Assembly: GCA_003600225.1 (NCBI GenBank)
Contig: QZFT01000051.1
Location: forward strand, 1 to 62,183
DNA: 62,183 bases
Origin: Pseudonocardiaceae bacterium YIM PH 21723
GTDB taxonomy: Bacteria > Actinomycetota > Actinomycetes > Mycobacteriales > Pseudonocardiaceae
Reading direction: 5' to 3'
This document shows, one piece after another, positions 26,637 to 36,583 of the stretch. Position 1 is the first letter of the stretch, and every line of letters starts with the position of its first letter. The position numbers and the translations under genes were made by a program. A model generated the notes under the pieces. It was not told the DNA's origin. It was given only the letters and a program-made list of their open reading frames with translations, and did no database searches.

Positions 26637-28746
26637 GGGGAACGGTCTCCAGGTTCAATCCGGTTGCGTGGGCCAGGAATCCGAGTTGATCCACAAGCAA
26701 CCCGATACTACGAGTGATGGACCGCGCCGAGTGGCCCACTTCGACCTCACGGCGGAGCAGGATCGGGTACTTCACCGGATCGTTACCGCTCGCGTGTTGC
26801 AGGGCCGCGCACATCTTCCTCGCGTGGTTCGGGTCGACCCGGGAGTCAGAGTCGAACACCGTGAACAGTACCGACGGATAGGGCTCCCCGGCTCGTACGC
26901 GGTGGTATGGGGAATACGACAGCAACCATTCGAGCTCCTGTGCATCGTCGGCGCTGCCGTACTCGTCGTTCCAGGTCCGGCCGATGAGGAACTGCTCGTA
27001 GCGGACCATGTCCAGCAGCGGCGCCGAGCACACGACGGCCCGGTACAGCTCCGGTCGCTGGGTGAGCGCCGCGCCGACGAGCAGGCCGCCGTTGGAGCCG
27101 CCCATGATGCTCAGCTGCTCCGGGGTGGTCCAGCCCCAGTTGATCAGCCAGTCGGCCGCCGCGTGGAAGTCGTCGAACACGTTCTGCTTGTTCTCCCGCA
27201 TGCCCGCCCGGTGCCAGGCCTCGCCCTCCTCGCCGCCGCCCCGCAGGCTGGGCAGCGCGTAGACGCCGCCGGCCTCCACCCAGGCCAGCGCGGCCGCCAG
27301 GTACCCGGGTTCGCGGCTGACCGAGAAGCCGCCGTAGCCGGTCAGCAGCGCGGGTCGTGGCTGGTCGGGGTCCTGCTTCCCCGAGATCAGAAACATCCGG
27401 ATCTCGGTGCCGTCCTTGGACCGGTACGCGACCTGCTTGCAGTGCACCTCGGGCAGGTTCACCGCGCCGGGTGCGGTGGCCACCAGCTCCGGGCTGCCTG
27501 TGGTCTCGGTGTACCGGTAGACGCAGGGTGGGGTGACGAAGTTGACCCAGCCGAACCACACCGTGCCGTCCGCGTCCGGAGTCCCGGGGTCCGCCGTGGA
27601 CAGGCCGAGCACCTTGCCGAGGCCGGGCAGCGGGACGGCCGACAGCCGGGCGCCCTCGGTGTCGTGCAGGTGCAGTTCGGAGATGGCATGCCGGGTGCGC
27701 AGCGCCACCAGCCGCGGCTGCGAACCCGCCCGCAGCCGGACAGTCTGGAGTACCGAGTCCGGTTCCTCGGCGATCAGCTCCCGCCACTGGTTCCGCTGCG
27801 GGCTTACCGGATCGGCGACGCAGAGCCGTTTGCGGGGCGCGTCGAGGGAGGTCAGCAGGTACAGCCGGCCGTCCTGATCCACCCACGGTTCGGTGACCGC
27901 GTCGTCCTGCTCGGACTGAATCCGCACCGGGACGCCGTCGCCGTGCCGGTCCGCGATCCACACCGAGTCCCGCGGTGCGGTGCCCGGGCGCGCGGTGATC
28001 ACCAGCCAGCGGTCGTCCGGGCTGACCTGCACGCCGTAGTAGTTGGTCTTGTCCAGGCCCTCGCCGTGCACCAGGACGTCGGTGTCGGTGGACGCGCCCA
28101 GGGCGTGCAGCCAGACGCGGCGGTGGAACCGGTGCTCGCCCTCGGGGACGGTGGCCGGGTCGGGTTCACGCACGTAGTACAGCTGGGTGCCGTCCCCGGT
28201 GAAGGCCACGGAGGAGTACCGGCAGCGGTCGATCGGGCCGTCCACGAGGGCGCCGTCGGCCACCCGGATCACGTACAGCACCGAGCTCTCGGTGCCGCCG
28301 GTGGAGATCTGGTAGGCGAGCAGCTCGCCGTCCCTGCTGGCCGCCCAGCGGTCGAGGGTGGTCAGCCCGCTGGGATCCAGGGCCATCACGTCCAGCAGCA
28401 CCCGCTCGCTGCCGTCGCGATCCCGCAGCCACAGCACCGGGAAGTCCTGCCCGGGCAGCCTGCGGGTGAAGAAGGCGCGGCCGCTGCGCCAGGTCGGCGC
28501 GCCCTGGGAGCCGGCCTGCATGAGGGTATGCAACCGATTTCCGAACGCCTCGCGTCCGGGCAGCTCATCCAGCACCTGACGGGCCAGGGAGTCCTGCTCG
28601 CCGGACCAGGCGGCGGTCCGCGGGTCGGAGCCGTCTTCCAGCCAGCGATACGGATCGGCGATGGCGTGCCCGTGCAGCACGCTGACCACGTCGGATCGAT
28701 CTGCCAGGGGATATTCGACGATGCCTGACAAGGCGAAATCGGTCAT
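26608..28746 (-). CDS. Prolyl oligopeptidase (S9A)
   Basis: A 712-residue cytosolic serine peptidase. A seven-bladed beta-propeller occupies about residues 70-420, and the catalytic alpha/beta-hydrolase domain follows. Catalytic Ser is in IMGGSNGGLLVG, Asp in DSDSRVDPNHARK and His in VEVGHSAR. It cleaves short peptides after proline. ATG at 28746 (MTDFALSGIVEYP) is chosen because it begins the conserved N terminus; longer frames upstream lack support. No good ribosome-binding site is visible, so it may be leaderless. Confidence 0.88.
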   Translation of the reverse strand: MTDFALSGIVEYPLADRSDVVSVLHGHAIADPYRWLEDGSDPRTAAWSGEQDSLARQVLDELPGREAFGNRLHTLMQAGSQGAPTWRSGRAFFTRRLPGQDFPVLWLRDRDGSERVLLDVMALDPSGLTTLDRWAASRDGELLAYQISTGGTESSVLYVIRVADGALVDGPIDRCRYSSVAFTGDGTQLYYVREPDPATVPEGEHRFHRRVWLHALGASTDTDVLVHGEGLDKTNYYGVQVSPDDRWLVITARPGTAPRDSVWIADRHGDGVPVRIQSEQDDAVTEPWVDQDGRLYLLTSLDAPRKRLCVADPVSPQRNQWRELIAEEPDSVLQTVRLRAGSQPRLVALRTRHAISELHLHDTEGARLSAVPLPGLGKVLGLSTADPGTPDADGTVWFGWVNFVTPPCVYRYTETTGSPELVATAPGAVNLPEVHCKQVAYRSKDGTEIRMFLISGKQDPDQPRPALLTGYGGFSVSREPGYLAAALAWVEAGGVYALPSLRGGGEEGEAWHRAGMRENKQNVFDDFHAAADWLINWGWTTPEQLSIMGGSNGGLLVGAALTQRPELYRAVVCSAPLLDMVRYEQFLIGRTWNDEYGSADDAQELEWLLSYSPYHRVRAGEPYPSVLFTVFDSDSRVDPNHARKMCAALQHASGNDPVKYPILLRREVEVGHSARSITRSIGLLVDQLGFLAHATGLNLETVPRASSAEAAR

Positions 28747-29003
28747 AGTGCAGACGATAACCAATATCACTACGCCTTCGCGACGCGAGTCGGACACGAT
28801 TCGTTCAACTCGGTTTGGCGGAGAGTTCCCGACACTTTGGAGATCACAGGTGCACTGGAGGTGCAATGTGTGGTCGACTATGCGCATACCCGGGTGGACG
28901 TGCCCTCCGGGTGAGGCCAGTCGGTGCGTTCGGTGGAAGACTCCGCCGCAAGATGGCGAGGGTTGTTTCACCGGGTTCACCAGGACTCGGTGGAGGTGGT
29001 CGC

Positions 29004-29699
29004 GTGCCCAACCGACAACCCAGCTTGTCCGGCGTAGCCGCTGAGCGGCCGCGGACTGATGCGCGTGCGCATCCAGGTCTGCACTCACTCAGCCTGGCAT
29101 CCAGTCAGCACGAGGTGCTGCCGGACAAGGCCCCCTTCGACAAGGCCCTACCTGAGAAGGCCACAGCGCCGGCAGTCCCGATCTGGGGACGTCGCAGGGT
29201 GCTGTTGCTCAACGCCACTTTCGAACCGCTCACCGCGCTACCGCTGCGCCGGGCCATCGTCCTGGTGGTCTGTGGCAAGGCAGAGGTGGTGCACGGAGAC
29301 CCGGCGGGTCTCGTGCTGCACTCCGCGGACACCAGTGTGTCGGTGCCATCGGTGATCAAGCTTCGCAGGTTCGTCCGCGTTCCCTACCGGGGCAGGGTGC
29401 CGCTCACCAGGGCGGGACTCATGCATCGGGACCGGTACCGCTGTGCGTACTGCGGTGGCCGGGCGGACACGATCGATCACGTGGTGCCCCGCAGCAAGGG
29501 CGGTCCGCACACGTGGGAGAACGTCGTGGCCTCCTGCGCCAAGTGCAATCACCGGAAGGCCGACAAGCTACTGGTGGATCTGGGGTGGCGGCTCAAGGCC
29601 TCGCCTGAGGCGCCCAAGGGAAGTCACTGGCGGCTTCTGGCCGGTGCCGCCGATGCCGACCCGCTCTGGTTGCCGTATCTGGGCGAGTCGGTCGCCTGA
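29004..29699 (+). CDS. HNH endonuclease-family protein (Rv2469c-like)
   Basis: A 231-residue protein. The C-terminal half holds a zinc-binding HNH domain: CAYCGG, DHVVPRSKGG, then ENVVASCAKCNHRKADK. The N-terminal half includes RRRVLLLNATFEPLTALPLR, common to this subfamily. GTG at 29004 with GGAGGTGG upstream is chosen over longer frames. It may act in DNA repair or degradation; the role in actinobacteria is not established. The HNH gene, ctaJ and DUF5130 are neighbours in mycobacteria as well, but here a repeat-protein gene sits between. Confidence 0.85.
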   Translation: MPNRQPSLSGVAAERPRTDARAHPGLHSLSLASSQHEVLPDKAPFDKALPEKATAPAVPIWGRRRVLLLNATFEPLTALPLRRAIVLVVCGKAEVVHGDPAGLVLHSADTSVSVPSVIKLRRFVRVPYRGRVPLTRAGLMHRDRYRCAYCGGRADTIDHVVPRSKGGPHTWENVVASCAKCNHRKADKLLVDLGWRLKASPEAPKGSHWRLLAGAADADPLWLPYLGESVA

Positions 29700-29732
29700 C
29701 TCCATGCGCTGTTCGCCGCGGGACTCGACCTC

Positions 29733-30311
29733 TTAGATGACGTCGAGACCCTCGGCGATCGAGCGCGTGCGGCGTTCGATGCGCACACCGTTCTCGATGC
29801 GGACGCCGGCCTGGGACTCGATCCGCACGCCACTCTTCCGCGACTCGATCCGTACGCCCTGCCGCTGCGATTCGATCCGCACGCCCTGCTGGGACTCGAT
29901 CCGGACGCCCTGCCGCTGCGCCTCGATGCGCACGCCCTGCTGAGATTCGATACGCACGCCGCTGCGGGACTCGATCCGCACGCCGCGTTCGATCCGGACG
30001 CCTGCCTCGATCCGGACTCCGGCGGCGGACTCGATGCGCACGCCGCTGCGGGACTCGATCCGGACGCCCCGGTCCTGCTCGGATTCGATACGCACACCCC
30101 GCCGCGCGGCCTCGATTCGGACCCCCCGCTCGATGCGTACGCCGGCTTCGATGCGTACACCCGTCTGCGACTCGATGCGCACTCCGCGCTTATGTCCGAA
30201 GTCCCGAGATTCGATCCGAACACCACTCTTGGTGGCTACGTTCCGCTGTCGTCCACAGGACTGATCGTCATTCTTAAGGGTGACGTCAAGGACCATGCTG
30301 GTGGCGAACAT
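29733..30311 (-). CDS. GVRIE-repeat protein, 19 repeats, unknown function
   Basis: A 192-residue protein with GGAGG 8 bases before ATG. After 29 leader residues with no signal peptide, the pentapeptide GVRIE occurs 19 times without a single change, followed by S, A, R or N and a variable linker. Unit lengths are 6, 8, 9, 10 or 13 residues. Codons vary between copies (Val GTG, GTA, GTC; Arg CGG, CGC, CGT, CGA; Gly GGC, GGG; Glu GAG, GAA), so the peptide, not the DNA, is conserved. The alternating Val and Ile could form short beta strands, as in a solenoid or amyloid-like stack. A multi-core peptide precursor is possible, but no modifying enzyme is adjacent. I do not recognise a family. Confidence 0.8.
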   Translation of the reverse strand: MFATSMVLDVTLKNDDQSCGRQRNVATKSGVRIESRDFGHKRGVRIESQTGVRIEAGVRIERGVRIEAARRGVRIESEQDRGVRIESRSGVRIESAAGVRIEAGVRIERGVRIESRSGVRIESQQGVRIEAQRQGVRIESQQGVRIESQRQGVRIESRKSGVRIESQAGVRIENGVRIERRTRSIAEGLDVI

Positions 30312-30741
30312 GGATCAAACCTCCAGGAAACTAGGTCTGTCAGAGCGACAATTTCTGTTTGCAAGACCCGGACAGGTGAAACGTAACGTCATGGACAATT
30401 TTCGACAAGCCGCCAATGTGGTACCCAGGACCGCCCGTCTGGTGGAGGCCCGGACGGCCCAACTTTGTGCGATGTGGGCGACGGAGGGATTACGTACCGT
30501 GACGTCCGGCATGCTCCAGAAGTGTTATCCGTCTGTCCCGGTAAAGATGTGACGGCCGTTTAGGTGACGGGACAACAATTAACACTGGGCTTTTCGGGGA
30601 GTTGTCACCGGTCTACGGAAGGTCCGCTTCCGCTCTCGCGCACGCGCGCGGGCGGGCCGGAGGCAATGGAGTGACACCGGGTCGTTTGACAAAGCCGGTC
30701 CCGGCCGGGTGCCGCGCCTGATCGACGGTTACCCTTGCCCG
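30312..30741. other. Intergenic region between the GVRIE gene and ctaJ
   Basis: This 430-base divergent spacer must hold the promoters of the minus-strand GVRIE gene and the plus-strand ctaJ-DUF5130 operon. An imperfect inverted repeat pairs GGTGACGGGACAAC (30563-30576) with GTTGTCACC (30601-30609) around an AT-rich stretch. A plus-strand frame at 30280-30552 lacks a ribosome-binding site and overlaps the GVRIE start; I do not call it. I see no RNA gene. Confidence 0.5.
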
Positions 30742-31008
30742 GTGAGCATCGTGGACACCATCCTCGTCTATGTGCTGATCCCGGCCGGTATCTACGGCCT
30801 GATCGCACTACTGACGCTGTGGCCGCGATTGGCCAGGGCCCCGCGTTACCGGGTCGGCCAAGAGTGGGAGTACGCGCCGGTCTGGTGGAGCGCAAGTTCC
30901 GCGGATCAGCATGGCGCGCACGCCGCCGACCACAGTGACAACCATGTGGCCGACAAGGCCGACGTCGCTACTTCGACCGCGCGCGGAGGTGCCCGTGGCA
31001 ACTGGTGA
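30742..31008 (+). CDS. ctaJ: Small membrane protein, probable aa3 cytochrome oxidase subunit CtaJ
   Basis: An 88-residue protein with one N-terminal membrane helix (TILVYVLIPAGIYGLIALLT). PRYRVGQEWEYAPVWWSA follows, resembling the small accessory subunit CtaJ of the mycobacterial bcc-aa3 supercomplex. That subunit's gene also adjoins the HNH/DUF5130/pepN region. GTG at 30742 follows TTGCCCG; no strong ribosome-binding site is visible. It overlaps the DUF5130 gene by 14 bases. The assignment rests on remembered sequence and position. Confidence 0.62.
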   Translation: MSIVDTILVYVLIPAGIYGLIALLTLWPRLARAPRYRVGQEWEYAPVWWSASSADQHGAHAADHSDNHVADKADVATSTARGGARGNW

Positions 31009-31474
31009 TGTGGCGAAGCAGAACGGGACACACCTGGAGGAGGGCGACGGCGTTGCCGTGCTGCCCACCGGCCGGGTGTCCATCGCCCGCTCTGTGAAGC
31101 CCCACAAGCCGGTCCTGCCGTTCAGCTCGTCCCAGTTGGCGAGCCTGGATGAGGCACTGACCATCGCGTCCCGCAGCACGGGCATCGACTTCAGCATCTA
31201 CCTGGGTGAGCTGGGCGAGAACACCCGGACCAAGGCCGAGCAACTGCATGCGGGCGTCGGCCACCGCGCGTCCGACACGGTGATCATCGCCGTGTCGCCC
31301 GGTCAGCGGGTGGTCGAGGTGGTGACCGGCGAGGAGTCCGGCCGCCGCATCGCCGACCGCGGCTGCAAGCTCGCGGTGATGAGCATGGTCGCCTCCTTCA
31401 AGGAGGGTGACCTGGCGGGCGGACTGCTGTCCGGCCTGCGCATGCTCGCCGATCAGGCGGGCGCCCACCACTAG
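30995..31474 (+). CDS. DUF5130 (TPM-like) protein (Rv2468c-like)
   Basis: A 159-residue protein with a TPM-like fold region: LDEALTIASRSTGIDFSIYL, then HRASDTVIIAVSPGQRVVEV and GRRIADRGCKLAVMSMVASF. There is no signal peptide or membrane helix. GTG at 30995 is preceded by GGAGGT. It is co-transcribed with the small membrane protein upstream and ends before a strong terminator. DUF5130 proteins are conserved in actinobacteria next to pepN; the function is unknown. Confidence 0.82.
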   Translation: MATGDVAKQNGTHLEEGDGVAVLPTGRVSIARSVKPHKPVLPFSSSQLASLDEALTIASRSTGIDFSIYLGELGENTRTKAEQLHAGVGHRASDTVIIAVSPGQRVVEVVTGEESGRRIADRGCKLAVMSMVASFKEGDLAGGLLSGLRMLADQAGAHH

Positions 31475-31493
31475 GACCCGACGACCCACCACG

Positions 31494-31527
31494 AAGGACC
31501 CCGCAGCGTCGGGGTCCTTTTTCTTTT
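31494..31527 (+). terminator. Intrinsic terminator after DUF5130
   Basis: Ten-base arms AAGGACCCCG and CGGGGTCCTT with a 6-base loop are followed by TTTCTTTT. It ends the ctaJ-DUF5130 transcript. Confidence 0.9.
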
Positions 31528-31548
31528 GGGGTGTTGGGACTTCTGGCT

Positions 31549-31640
31549 GTTGTCGAAAGCGGCTTTGGAGGGGGAGATGGGTGGTGGGGGCCGTCTTTCC
31601 GGCCGGCGTGTTGGGTGGGGGCACGCCTGTCTGGGTTTTC
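31549..31640 (-). repeat. Dispersed repeat E, copy 2
   Basis: The reverse complement reads GGCGTGCCCCCACCC-like sequence, then GGCAGG-like, CTCC and AAAGC blocks to GCTTTCGACAAC, as in copy 1. Its GTTGTCGAAAGC end lies 22 bases after the DUF5130 terminator. With copy 3 it forms a large inverted repeat around the palindrome at 31739-31787. The plus strand from about 31561 to 31740 is very rich in G and T and poor in C. Confidence 0.8.
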
Positions 31641-31738
31641 GGGGGTTCGGGGCTTGATCACCTGTGGCGTGGACTTGTCCGGGGTTGGTGGGGTTGCTGT
31701 GGCCGGTGGTGTTCTTGTGGGTGAATGGGGTGGGGTTG

Positions 31739-31787
31739 TTCCTGGTTAAAGACGTTTTTGGGGCTCGAAATCGTCTTTAACCAGGAA
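31739..31787. repeat. Perfect palindrome between two E repeats
   Basis: Sixteen-base arms TTCCTGGTTAAAGACG (31739-31754) and CGTCTTTAACCAGGAA (31772-31787) flank a 17-base loop. It is unrelated in sequence to the other palindromes but occupies the same position inside an E(-)...E(+) frame as the one at 61883-61929. The 638-base gap 31475-32112 holds this, two E repeats and two terminators, with no gene. Confidence 0.85.
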
Positions 31788-31950
31788 AAACCACTGGGTC
31801 CACAATGGACTCAACGCTGGTTTGCCGGTGTCGGTCGGGCGACAGGAGCATGATCGCGACAGCCCGTGATCTGAGCCGCCATCGGGCCTCGGAGTCCACT
31901 ACCGGACGGGCACTCCGATCATGTCTGGTGACCTACCGGCCGAACGCAGA

Positions 31951-32034
31951 GTCCGGCGTGCCCCCACCCGGCAGCCAGGCAGGAAAGACAGGCCCACCCG
32001 CCCGTCTCCTCCTCCAAAGCCGCTTTCGACAACC
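31951..32034 (+). repeat. Dispersed repeat E, copy 3
   Basis: GTCCGGCGTGCCCCCACCC, GGCAGGAAAGACA, CCGTCTCCTCCTCCAAAGC and CTTTCGACAACCA follow in the same order as copy 1. The CTTTCGACAAC end points at the pepN terminator, 23 bases away. Confidence 0.85.
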
Positions 32035-32056
32035 ACCAGACGCACCCCCAGCACCG

Positions 32057-32099
32057 AAAAAGCCCCGGTCAGCCGTCCAGACGGCTGACCGGGGCCTTT
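32057..32099 (-). terminator. Intrinsic terminator after pepN
   Basis: Perfect 15-base arms GCCCCGGTCAGCCGT and ACGGCTGACCGGGGC have a 4-base loop. AAAAA on the left gives a T run for minus-strand transcripts. It lies 14 bases after the pepN stop. Confidence 0.9.
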
Positions 32100-32112
32100 C
32101 CGGTGATAACGG

Positions 32113-34671
<2,559 letters not shown>

Positions 34672-34807
34672 AGATCACCTCTTCGTCGTGTTGGGTATGC
34701 CAGATCAAATCACGTGGACGGCCGGTCGGTACGGCCCGGTCGACTCGGCCCCCATCGAATGATCCGATGTGGGGAGTTTTCCCGGTGTCCTGCGCGTTGT
34801 CTGGGAT

Positions 34808-35440
34808 ATGACCTCAACCGAGCATGGCACGGCCAGTGCCACACGGGTGGATTTCTGGTTCGACCCGGTATGCCCTTGGGCCTGGATCACGTCCCGGTGG
34901 ATTCTCGAGGTGGAGAAGGTCAGGGACATCGACCTGCACTTCCACGTGATGAGTCTGTCGGTGCTGAACTCGTCCAAGGACGACCTGCCGGACAACTACC
35001 GCGAACTCATCAACAAGGCCTGGGGCCCGGTGCGGGTGGCGATCGCCGCCGCCCGGGAGCACGGCCAGGAGGTCCTGCGGCCGCTGTACACGGCCCTGGG
35101 CACCCAGCTGCACGACAAGGGCAACCGTGAGTACTCCTCGGCCATCGAGCTGGCGCTGAAGGAGGCGGGCCTGCCCGCCGAGCTGGCGAAGGCGGCGGAC
35201 AGCACCGAGTACGACGAGGAACTGAAGGTCAGCCACCACAAGGGCATGGACCCGGTCGGCTTCGAGGTCGGCACCCCGGTCATCCACGTGGACGGTGTCG
35301 CCTACTTCGGCCCGGTCATCTCCAAGATCCCGCGTGGTGAGGACGCCGGCCGGCTCTTCGACGCCACCAACGTGCTGGCGAGCTACCCGCACTTCTTCGA
35401 ACTGAAGCGGACCCGCACCGAGGACCCCGACTTCAGCTAG
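34808..35440 (+). CDS. DsbA-family thioredoxin-fold protein (Rv2466c-like, mycothiol-linked)
   Basis: A 210-residue protein very like M. tuberculosis Rv2466c: [74 protein letters not shown] and a C-terminal [16 protein letters not shown]. Rv2466c is a mycothiol-dependent reductase with a CPWC active site. Here codons TGC CCT TGG GCC give CPWA, so the resolving Cys is Ala. It may work as a monothiol enzyme with mycothiol. ATG at 34808 has GGGA close upstream. A palindrome follows its stop. Confidence 0.85.
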   Translation: MTSTEHGTASATRVDFWFDPVCPWAWITSRWILEVEKVRDIDLHFHVMSLSVLNSSKDDLPDNYRELINKAWGPVRVAIAAAREHGQEVLRPLYTALGTQLHDKGNREYSSAIELALKEAGLPAELAKAADSTEYDEELKVSHHKGMDPVGFEVGTPVIHVDGVAYFGPVISKIPRGEDAGRLFDATNVLASYPHFFELKRTRTEDPDFS

Positions 35441-35445
35441 AGATG

Positions 35446-35494
35446 AGCAGTTTCCATGGAAAGTGCACAGAACGCACTTTCCATGGAAACTGCT
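35446..35494. repeat. TTTCCATGGAAA palindrome, copy 2
   Basis: Perfect 21-base arms (35446-35466, 35474-35494) around 7 bases, with arm sequence identical to copy 1 at 11117 and a different loop (ACAGAAC). It fills the 52-base gap between two convergent genes and overlaps the stop of the XRE gene. It probably serves as a shared terminator. Confidence 0.85.
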
Positions 35495-36455
35495 ACCAGT
35501 CCCAGCGCACGCCGTGGATGCCGACGGCCGGACTGGCCGCCACCATGTGCGTGTTGTGCGAGCCGGACACCCACAGCTTGTTGGTCTCCATCTCCGGCGC
35601 CGCGCTGTTCGGCTTGAAGTAGGAATGGCAGGCCTTGGGCACCGCGGGCTCGGTGTAGCGCACGCCGAGCACGTACTCCATCGGCGCGCGTTTGAAGACC
35701 CGCTGGTGGTAGGGGATCTGCTGGCCGTCCGGCATCCGGACCTCGTACTCCAGCATGGTCGACTCGCCGGGGCTCAGCTCCCGGTCGAACACCATCTCCG
35801 CCACCATCGTGCCGGTCTCCGCGTCCGTCTCCATCCGCCGCGGCCGGCAGTTGATCGACCTGGTCACCTCGGGGATCGCCCCCGGCACATCCGTGGCGTA
35901 GAGCAGGAACGTGCTGTTCAGCCCGTCCGCACCGGCGGCGAGCACCTCACGCACCTCGATCGAGCTCATCGTGCGGTTGGCGTCGATGGTGCAGAACTCG
36001 TGCACGGACAGGTGCCGCATCCGGTTGCTGCCCGGCTCCCAGCCGACCTTGGTCAGCATCTGCTCCACGTACGGCGTGATCGTGTACAGCTCGGTGAAGT
36101 TCGGGCAGACCGCCTTGCGCCTGCCCCGCACCCGGGGCGGGCCGAGCAACGAGCGCAGCGAGTCCGGCGGCACCCCGAGGGTCGCCTCCAGGATGCGCAG
36201 GGCACGCAGCGATTCGGCGCGTTCCGGCTGGCTGCGCCCACTGCGCCAGTAGCTCAGGGTGGTGATGCTGATCCGCACGCCATGCCGGTGCACCCTGGCC
36301 TGGAGCCGGTCCAGGCTGAGCCCGGAGGCCTCGATGGCCACGGACAGGGCGGTACTGAAAGGTCCGGTCGCCAGGGCAGTCGTCAGCTCGTCGGTCAGTA
36401 AATGCGGCGCGGGTGGCGATGGCCTCCCCGGCGCGCGTGTTTGCTGCGTACGCAC
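35493..36455 (-). CDS. XRE-like transcriptional regulator with large C-terminal domain
   Basis: About 320 residues. The N-terminal helix-turn-helix region is VAIEASGLSLDRLQARVHRH, then VRISITTLSYWRSGRSQPER. It is followed by a 200-residue beta-rich domain (ELSPGESTMLEYEVRMPDGQ; CHSYFKPNSAAPEMETNKLW) that I do not recognise, perhaps a ligand sensor. GTG at 36455 is preceded by GGGGGAG; an ATG 30 bases earlier is in frame but less well placed. It is convergent to the DsbA-like gene. Confidence 0.75.
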   Translation of the reverse strand: MRTQQTRAPGRPSPPAPHLLTDELTTALATGPFSTALSVAIEASGLSLDRLQARVHRHGVRISITTLSYWRSGRSQPERAESLRALRILEATLGVPPDSLRSLLGPPRVRGRRKAVCPNFTELYTITPYVEQMLTKVGWEPGSNRMRHLSVHEFCTIDANRTMSSIEVREVLAAGADGLNSTFLLYATDVPGAIPEVTRSINCRPRRMETDAETGTMVAEMVFDRELSPGESTMLEYEVRMPDGQQIPYHQRVFKRAPMEYVLGVRYTEPAVPKACHSYFKPNSAAPEMETNKLWVSGSHNTHMVAASPAVGIHGVRWDW

Positions 36456-36583
36456 GAGCTCCCCCAAAAAACTAGCCCAGCACATCTGGCTTTCCCAGGG
36501 TCCACGTTAGGACCTTGGACGGTGTGTTGTGAAGCAGATCTCCGGCTGATCCTGCGCTATGACGCCCGTCTTTCGGACAGGAC

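Noticed and set aside
29737-29943. Plus-strand repetitive open frame reading DSIRTP repeats
   Set aside because: It is the antisense of the GVRIE gene, broken into several pieces, with no ribosome-binding site; the minus-strand frame is single, longer and has GGAGG.
29737-30264. CRISPR-like or iteron-like DNA repeats in the GVRIE gene
   Set aside because: The repeat units vary in length and in third codon positions while the minus-strand peptide is invariant. There are no unique spacers of constant size and no cas genes, so the repetition comes from protein coding.
30280-30552. Plus-strand 90-codon open frame before ctaJ
   Set aside because: It begins inside the GVRIE gene start, lacks a ribosome-binding site and has no recognisable domain.
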